Shown here: piece after piece, positions 59,696 through 64,000 of the stretch | Layout: the number at the start of each line of letters is the position of its first letter | How positions within the stretch are numbered: position 1 is the first letter of the stretch | Source: Blastococcus sp. VKM Ac-2987 | Lineage (GTDB): Bacteria; Actinomycetota; Actinomycetes; Mycobacteriales; Geodermatophilaceae | Assembly: GCF_026967805.1 (NCBI RefSeq) | Contig: NZ_JAPVBG010000003.1 | Coordinates: 124,001-188,000, forward strand | Reading direction: 5' to 3' | Length of the DNA stretch: 64,000 bases | The notes under the pieces: model-generated | Database searches by the model: none | Told to the model about the DNA's origin: nothing | The model's input: the letters and a program-made list of their open reading frames with translations, nothing else | Translations under genes and position numbers: made by a program

Positions 59696-60735
59696 GCCGG
59701 GACCTCCCCGGGAGCCGGGGCCCGCCCCGCCCCGGGGGCGTGCTCGTGCTGCGGCTCGGCGGTCAGCCGCTGGCGGAACACCCAGTAGGTCCACGCCTGG
59801 TAGGCCAGCACGATCGGCAGCCCGACGCCGGCCGCCCAGGTCATGACCGTCAGCGTGTAGTCGCTGACCGATGCGTCGGCGATGGTCACGTCGAAGGCGG
59901 GGTCGATCGTCGAGGGCACGACGACGGGGTAGGCGGCCCCGAAGATCGTCGCGGCCGAGCTGACCAGCAGCACCGCCCAGCCGGCGAAGGCCTGCCCCTC
60001 GCGGTCGACCCGGATCCGCGCCCAGGTGACCAGGACGGCCAGCGCGGCGACGACCCACAGCGCGCCGGTGAGCGGCGTCCCGGCGCGCAGGTGCACCCAG
60101 CCGGCCCAGGCCAGCAGCGGCAGCGCGGCCACGGGGGACCAGCGCAGGGCGAGGGCCCGGGCGCGCAGCCGGACGTCGCCGTCGGTCTTCAGCGCCAGGA
60201 ACAGCGCGCCGTGCACCACCGAGAAGGCGAGCACCGCGACCGCGCCGAGCAGCGCCGCCCAGCCCACGCCGGCGAAGCTGCCACCCACCCGGATGCCGTC
60301 GCCGTCGATCGGCAGGCCCAGCGTGGTCGTGCCGAGCGCCGCACCCACGCCGAGGGCGGCGATCAGCGAGCCCACCGTGATCACGTGCGTCCAGGTGCCG
60401 TCCCAGCGCGGGTCGTGCGACTGGTGCCGCCACTCGAAGGCGACCGCGCGGATGATCAGGCCGAAGAGGACGAACACGAACGGCAGGTACAGCGCGGGCA
60501 GCCAGGTGGCGTACCAGCCGGGGAAGGCGGCGAACACCGCACCGGCGGCGGTGATCAGCCACACCTCGTTGCCGTCCCACAGGGGGCCGATGCTGCGCAG
60601 CATCAGGTGCCGGTCGGCGGTCCTGCGGCCCAGCACCGGCAGGAGGGCGGCGACGCCGAAGTCGAAGCCCTCCAGGAGCAGGAAGCCGATCCACAGCACG
60701 GCGACGGCGGCGAACCACAGGGTCTGCAGGTCCAT
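59692..60735 (-). CDS. cydB: Cytochrome bd ubiquinol/menaquinol oxidase subunit II
   Basis: 347 residues, about nine helices. WFAAVAVLWIGFLLLEGFDFGVAALLPVLG near the start and GNEVWLITAAGAVFAAFPGWYAT are CydB signatures. It stabilises the haem of CydA and helps bind oxygen. Start ATG 60735, 36 bases after cydA. Overlaps cydDC. Confidence 0.95.
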   Translation of the reverse strand: MDLQTLWFAAVAVLWIGFLLLEGFDFGVAALLPVLGRRTADRHLMLRSIGPLWDGNEVWLITAAGAVFAAFPGWYATWLPALYLPFVFVLFGLIIRAVAFEWRHQSHDPRWDGTWTHVITVGSLIAALGVGAALGTTTLGLPIDGDGIRVGGSFAGVGWAALLGAVAVLAFSVVHGALFLALKTDGDVRLRARALALRWSPVAALPLLAWAGWVHLRAGTPLTGALWVVAALAVLVTWARIRVDREGQAFAGWAVLLVSSAATIFGAAYPVVVPSTIDPAFDVTIADASVSDYTLTVMTWAAGVGLPIVLAYQAWTYWVFRQRLTAEPQHEHAPGAGRAPAPGEVPA

Positions 60736-60771
60736 GACGGAATTCCTCGGGTCTACGGGTGGGGGTGGTCG

Positions 60772-62352
60772 TCAGTAGGCGAACTGGAGGACGTCGTCGT
60801 CGGCGCGGCGGCCACGGCCGGCGCCACCGGCGTCGCCGACCGGCCCCTCGCGGCGGTCGTCGTCCCCGCCGGTGCCGATCGGCGGCGTGGTGCTGGTGTC
60901 GCCGGCGGTGATCCCGGACCGGATGAACCTGGTGATCAGCCCGAGCTCGATGACCGCCAGCACGCCGTAGACGAGGGTCAGCGCGCCCAGCGACGTCCAG
61001 ACCTCGGCGGCGGAGACGCCGGGGGAGACGGCCTGGGCGGTGAAGAACCAGATCTGCTCGTCGACCGGCACGTCGGGGTTGGGGACGACGACGAAGGGCT
61101 GGCGGCCCATCTCGGTGAAGATCCACCCCGAGGCGTTGGCCACGAAGGGCGCGCCCACTGCCGCCAGCGAGCCGTACACGCCGATCCGCGAGGTCGGCAC
61201 CCGGCCGCGCCGCGTCGACCACAGCGCGTAGGCCGCGACCCCGGCCGAGACAGCGCCCATGCCGATCATCAGCCGGAAGCTCCAGTAGGTGACCGCGAGC
61301 ACCGGCTGGTAGTCGACCGGCTCGCCGGCCAGGTCGCCGAAGCGCGACGGGTCGTCGGGGTAGGTCGCGCCGTAGACCTCGGAGTAGCGCTCCTGGAGCT
61401 CGTTGACGCCGGGCACCTCGCTGGTGAAGTCGCCGTGCGCGAGGAAGGAGAGCAGCCCGGGCACGGTGATCGAGTGGACGTCGTCGCACTCGTTGGAGCC
61501 GAGCTTGTTCCAGGCGAAGATCGAGAACGACGCCGGCGCCTCGGTGTCGCAGAGCGCCTCGGCCGAGCTCATCTTCAGCGGCTGCTGGTGGTACATCAGC
61601 TTGGCCTGCCAGTCGCCGGTGGCCGCGACCAGCACGAAGGCCGCGAGCGACACCCAGCCACCGATCCGGACCGAGCGGCGCCACACCCCGTGGTCGATCT
61701 CGTCGGCCGGCTTCCCGGCCAGCTTCCGCCGGCGCAGGTGGTAGAGCCCGACGCCGACCAGCAGGGCGCCGGCGACCATGAGCGCGGCGACGATGGTGTG
61801 GGTGAACGCGGCCAGCGCAGTGTTGTTGGTCAGCACGGCGACGAAGTCGACCTGCACCGGCCGGCCGGTCGCGTCGTCGGCGACGACCCCGACCGGGTGC
61901 TGCATCCAGGAGTTGGCCGCGATGATGAAGTACGCGCTCACGACCGAGCCGATGACGGCCGCCCACAGGGTGGCCAGGTGCAACTTCTTCGGGATCCGCC
62001 CCCAGCCGAAGATCCACAGGCCGAGGAAGGTGGACTCGAGGAAGAAGGCCAGCAGCGCCTCGAGGGCCAGCAGCGAGCCGAAGACGTCGCCCACGAAGCG
62101 GGAGTACTCGCTCCAGGCCAGCCCGAACTGGAACTCCTGGACCAGCCCGGTGGCGACGCCGAGGACGAAGTTGATCAGGAAGATCTTGCCCCAGAAGCGG
62201 GTCATCCGAAGCCACTCGGGGTTGTCGGTGCGCACCCACATGGTGTGCATGACCACCAGCAGGATCCCCAGGCCGATCGTCAGCGGGACCATCATGAAGT
62301 GGTAGACGGTGGTGATCCCGAACTGCCAGCGTGCGATGTCCAGGACGTCCAC
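60772..62352 (-). CDS. cydA: Cytochrome bd oxidase subunit I
   Basis: 526 residues, about nine helices. His18 in TTVYHFMMVPLTIG (haem b595/d axial), the acidic residues of GDVFGSLLALEALLAFFLESTFLG, and GWIFTEMGRQPFVV are conserved. The Q-loop is of the short type. The C-terminal tail after TRFIRSG is Gly/Asp-rich. With CydB it oxidises quinol and reduces O2 without proton pumping. Its ATG faces the blaI gene across two palindromic operators. Confidence 0.95.
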   Translation of the reverse strand: MDVLDIARWQFGITTVYHFMMVPLTIGLGILLVVMHTMWVRTDNPEWLRMTRFWGKIFLINFVLGVATGLVQEFQFGLAWSEYSRFVGDVFGSLLALEALLAFFLESTFLGLWIFGWGRIPKKLHLATLWAAVIGSVVSAYFIIAANSWMQHPVGVVADDATGRPVQVDFVAVLTNNTALAAFTHTIVAALMVAGALLVGVGLYHLRRRKLAGKPADEIDHGVWRRSVRIGGWVSLAAFVLVAATGDWQAKLMYHQQPLKMSSAEALCDTEAPASFSIFAWNKLGSNECDDVHSITVPGLLSFLAHGDFTSEVPGVNELQERYSEVYGATYPDDPSRFGDLAGEPVDYQPVLAVTYWSFRLMIGMGAVSAGVAAYALWSTRRGRVPTSRIGVYGSLAAVGAPFVANASGWIFTEMGRQPFVVVPNPDVPVDEQIWFFTAQAVSPGVSAAEVWTSLGALTLVYGVLAVIELGLITRFIRSGITAGDTSTTPPIGTGGDDDRREGPVGDAGGAGRGRRADDDVLQFAY

Positions 62353-62392
62353 GGCCCGGGTCCCTTCTGCGGTCTACTATCGACGACGTCCT

Positions 62393-62409
62393 TTCTACGC
62401 CTCGTAGAA
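62393..62409. promoter_or_regulatory. BlaI-type operator 1 between cydA and blaI
   Basis: TTCTACG-CCT-CGTAGAA, perfect palindrome. Its twin begins 23 bases further, about two helix turns, so two dimers could sit side by side. It overlaps the promoter space of both divergent transcripts. Confidence 0.8.
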
Positions 62410-62415
62410 GACCTT

Positions 62416-62432
62416 TTCTACGACACGTAGAA
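62416..62432. promoter_or_regulatory. BlaI-type operator 2 between cydA and blaI
   Basis: TTCTACG-ACA-CGTAGAA, same 7-base arms as operator 1 with a different centre. Located 34 bases before the blaI start codon. Confidence 0.8.
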
Positions 62433-62465
62433 GAGTCGCGTGTGATCTGCCGGACAGGGGGAGCG

Positions 62466-62834
62466 ATGGCCTCGCTGGGGGAGCTGGAGCGTGCCGTCAT
62501 GGAGCGGCTGTGGGCCGCGGACGGCCCGGTGGCGGCGACCCTGCTGCGCGACGGGCTGGCCGACCGGGCGCTCGCGCTGACCACCGTGCACACGGTGCTG
62601 AGCAGGCTGGAGCAGAAGGGGTTCGTCGTCCACGACGAGGCCCGCCCGCGCCGCTTCTCGGCGCGGACCAGCCGCGAGGAGCACGCCGCCGAGGTGATGC
62701 GCGAGGTGCTGGGGCAGGCCGCCGACCGGCAGGCCGTGCTGGCCCGCTTCGTCGGCGCGGTCGACGCCGACGAGGCCCGGATGCTGCGCGACCTGCTGGC
62801 CGCCGCCGGCACCGACGACGCTCCGCAGGGCTGA
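62466..62834 (+). CDS. BlaI/MecI/CopY-family transcriptional repressor
   Basis: 122 residues. LGELERAVMERLWAADGPVAATLLRDGL and LTTVHTVLSRLEQKGFVVHDEARPRRFSA make the winged helix that is typical of BlaI/MecI; the C-terminal helices after TSREEHAAEVM dimerise. CAGGGGGAG precedes the ATG. It pairs with the M56 peptidase gene 15 bases downstream, and divergently with cydA, over two perfect operators, so it should repress itself and the cyd operon. Confidence 0.92.
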   Translation: MASLGELERAVMERLWAADGPVAATLLRDGLADRALALTTVHTVLSRLEQKGFVVHDEARPRRFSARTSREEHAAEVMREVLGQAADRQAVLARFVGAVDADEARMLRDLLAAAGTDDAPQG

Positions 62835-62849
62835 CCCGGGTCCCGACCG

Positions 62850-63779
62850 GTGCTGCCCACCACCGCCGCGCTCCTCGCCGTCCTCGCCGCGCTGCTGGCC
62901 TGGCCGGTGCCGGCGCTGCTCGCCCGCGCCCGCTGGCCGGGGCGCGACCCGCTGGTGGCGCTGCTGTGCTGGCAGGCGATCGGCCTGGCCGGCGGGCTGT
63001 CCATCATCGGTGCCCTGCTGGTGCACGGCCTGGCGCCGTGGGGGCACTCACTGCCCGAGGCGGCGTGGTCGGTGCTCACCGCGCACTCGGCGACCGAACC
63101 GGTGCGCGGTGACCACTGGGTCGCCCTGACCCTCGCGGCGGTGCTGGCGTCCGAGCTGGTCGGCGTCCTGGTGCTGTCCTGGGTCCGGATCACCCGCACC
63201 AGGCGCCGGCACCGGGAGCTGCTGGAGCTGGTCGTGCAGCCGGCGCCGCAGCCCGACACCCGGCTGCTCGAGCACCCGGCCCCGGTCGCCTTCTGCATCC
63301 CCGGGGCCCGGCCGCTGCTGGTGCTCTCGTCGGGGATGGTCGCCGAGCTGGACGAGGAGCAGCTCGCCGCCGTCGTCGCGCACGAGCGGGCGCACCTGGG
63401 GGAGCGCCACCACCTGCTGCTGCTGCCGTTCGTGGCCTGGAAGGCCGCGCTGCCGGTGCTGCCGGCGGCCGAGCGCGCCCACGGCGCGGTCCGCGAGCTG
63501 GTCGAGATGCGGGCCGACGACGTCGCGCTGACCTCGCTGCACGGCGCCACCCCGCGGCGCACCCTCGCCGAGGCGATCGTCGCCGCGGCCGGTGGTCCGG
63601 GCGGGGGAGTGCCCACCGGCGCGCTGGCGGTGTCGGGTGCGGGGGTCCGGGCGCGCGTCGTGCGGCTGCTGGAACCCCCCGACCCGCTGTCGCCGGCCGC
63701 CCGCTGGGGGGCGCTGGCTGCGGCCGTCCTGCTGCTGCTCCTGCCGACGGCGCTGCTGCTGGTGCCCGCGGTGGTCTGA
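62850..63779 (+). CDS. M56-family (BlaR1-like) membrane metallopeptidase
   Basis: 309 residues. Several membrane helices, and VVAHERAHLGERHHLLLL with the HExxH zinc motif near 176 and an Asp/Glu partner in VEMRADDVAL. There is no C-terminal penicillin-binding sensor as in BlaR1, so it must sense something else. In known systems the protease destroys the repressor; here that would release cyd and blaI expression. Starts at GTG 62850. Confidence 0.88.
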   Translation: MLPTTAALLAVLAALLAWPVPALLARARWPGRDPLVALLCWQAIGLAGGLSIIGALLVHGLAPWGHSLPEAAWSVLTAHSATEPVRGDHWVALTLAAVLASELVGVLVLSWVRITRTRRRHRELLELVVQPAPQPDTRLLEHPAPVAFCIPGARPLLVLSSGMVAELDEEQLAAVVAHERAHLGERHHLLLLPFVAWKAALPVLPAAERAHGAVRELVEMRADDVALTSLHGATPRRTLAEAIVAAAGGPGGGVPTGALAVSGAGVRARVVRLLEPPDPLSPAARWGALAAAVLLLLLPTALLLVPAVV

Positions 63780-63791
63780 GCGGGCCGGCGC

Positions 63792-64000
63792 TCAGCGCTG
63801 CTGGTAGGCCAGCAGGTGCTCGCGCAGGTAGGTGAGGTGCTCGATCATCGCCGCCTCGCCGGCCGCGGGATCCCGGTCGGCGAGCGCGCGGACGATCCGC
63901 TGGTGCTGGCGCACGGTCGTCCGGCCCACCTCGGGGGAGAGGTCGAGGTAGTGCACCGGCTCGGTCTCCAGGTGGAGCGCGCTCACGAAGGACGCCAGCA
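63792..64000 (-). CDS. FCD-type GntR regulator, C-terminal part
   Basis: The gene runs off the window end. The visible 69 residues (HLETEPVHYLDLSPEVGRTTVRQHQRIVRALADRDPAAGEAAMIEHLTYLREHL) match the last helices of FCD ligand domains with the metal-binding His residues. The HTH lies outside. It is convergent with the M56 gene, so it is unrelated to the cyd control region. Confidence 0.75.
   Translation of the reverse strand, partial: LASFVSALHLETEPVHYLDLSPEVGRTTVRQHQRIVRALADRDPAAGEAAMIEHLTYLREHLLAYQQR

Noticed and set aside
62393..62432. CRISPR-like tandem repeat
   Set aside because: Only two copies, palindromic, in a promoter gap next to a BlaI gene; these are operators.
56339..63616. A minus-strand open frame of about 2425 codons through the whole cyd region
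   Set aside because: Only the part from 59695 onward is cydDC; the remainder overlaps cydB, cydA and the BlaI operators in other frames and shows no domain.

Overview
The window is chromosomal DNA from a very GC-rich actinobacterium. The evidence is pervasive G/C at third codon positions, frequent GTG starts, GTGA/ATGA start-stop overlaps, a mycothiol-type maleylpyruvate isomerase relative, IdeR/DtxR-type iron boxes, a fused CydDC protein, DUF3048 and LppU-like proteins, and many start codons 6-7 bases after a TAnnnT -10 box (leaderless genes). The overall style recalls Geodermatophilaceae (Blastococcus, Geodermatophilus, Modestobacter), but that placement is inference. About 70 genes are packed with no gene-free stretch over 300 bases. 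I saw no tRNA, rRNA, CRISPR array, insertion sequence, prophage or replication origin.

Layout. 1-3.6 kb: tail of an acyl-CoA carboxylase subunit, a DUF4352 surface protein, two paralogous ~50-residue proteins flanking an S4-like membrane protein, and a 2-hydroxyacid dehydrogenase. 3.7-7.6 kb: an ABC exporter divergent from a NarL-type two-component system. 7.8-10.9 kb: mycothiol-type enzyme, VOC protein, IlvA and a flavodoxin-like protein. 10.9-14 kb: an anti-sigma-type kinase, a STAS antagonist and a bacteriophytochrome fused to a SpoIIE phosphatase, i.e. a light-input partner-switching module. 14-27.5 kb: DUF3048 lipoprotein, a 1978-residue DUF4011 helicase/nuclease, enoyl-CoA hydratase, a ferritin-like protein and several small proteins.

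27.5-33.7 kb is an iron-responsive block. One IdeR-like box precedes an Fe(III) ABC transporter (binding protein, permease, ATPase). A second box overlaps the -10 of a leaderless operon encoding a CitE-like aldolase, an epimerase-like SDR and a GT2 glycosyltransferase, whose role is not known to me. 33.7-39 kb holds a GT-C membrane glycosyltransferase, a GNAT enzyme and small or hypothetical genes. 39.2-42.8 kb is an ethanolamine operon (permease, EutB, EutC) without microcompartment genes.

42.9-55.1 kb is an organic-acid region: TctCBA uptake divergent from a CitA/CitB-like two-component pair, then two FCD-type GntR regulators, each facing a palindromic operator. Between and beside these lie a malate/lactate-family dehydrogenase, a small monooxygenase, a cupin, an isopropylmalate/tartrate-type dehydrogenase, an MFS carrier and an RraA-family aldolase. 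56-63.8 kb carries cydA-cydB-cydDC divergent from a BlaI repressor and an M56 protease. Two perfect TTCTACG-N3-CGTAGAA palindromes in the shared promoter argue that the BlaI/M56 pair controls cytochrome bd rather than a beta-lactamase. The window ends inside another GntR regulator.
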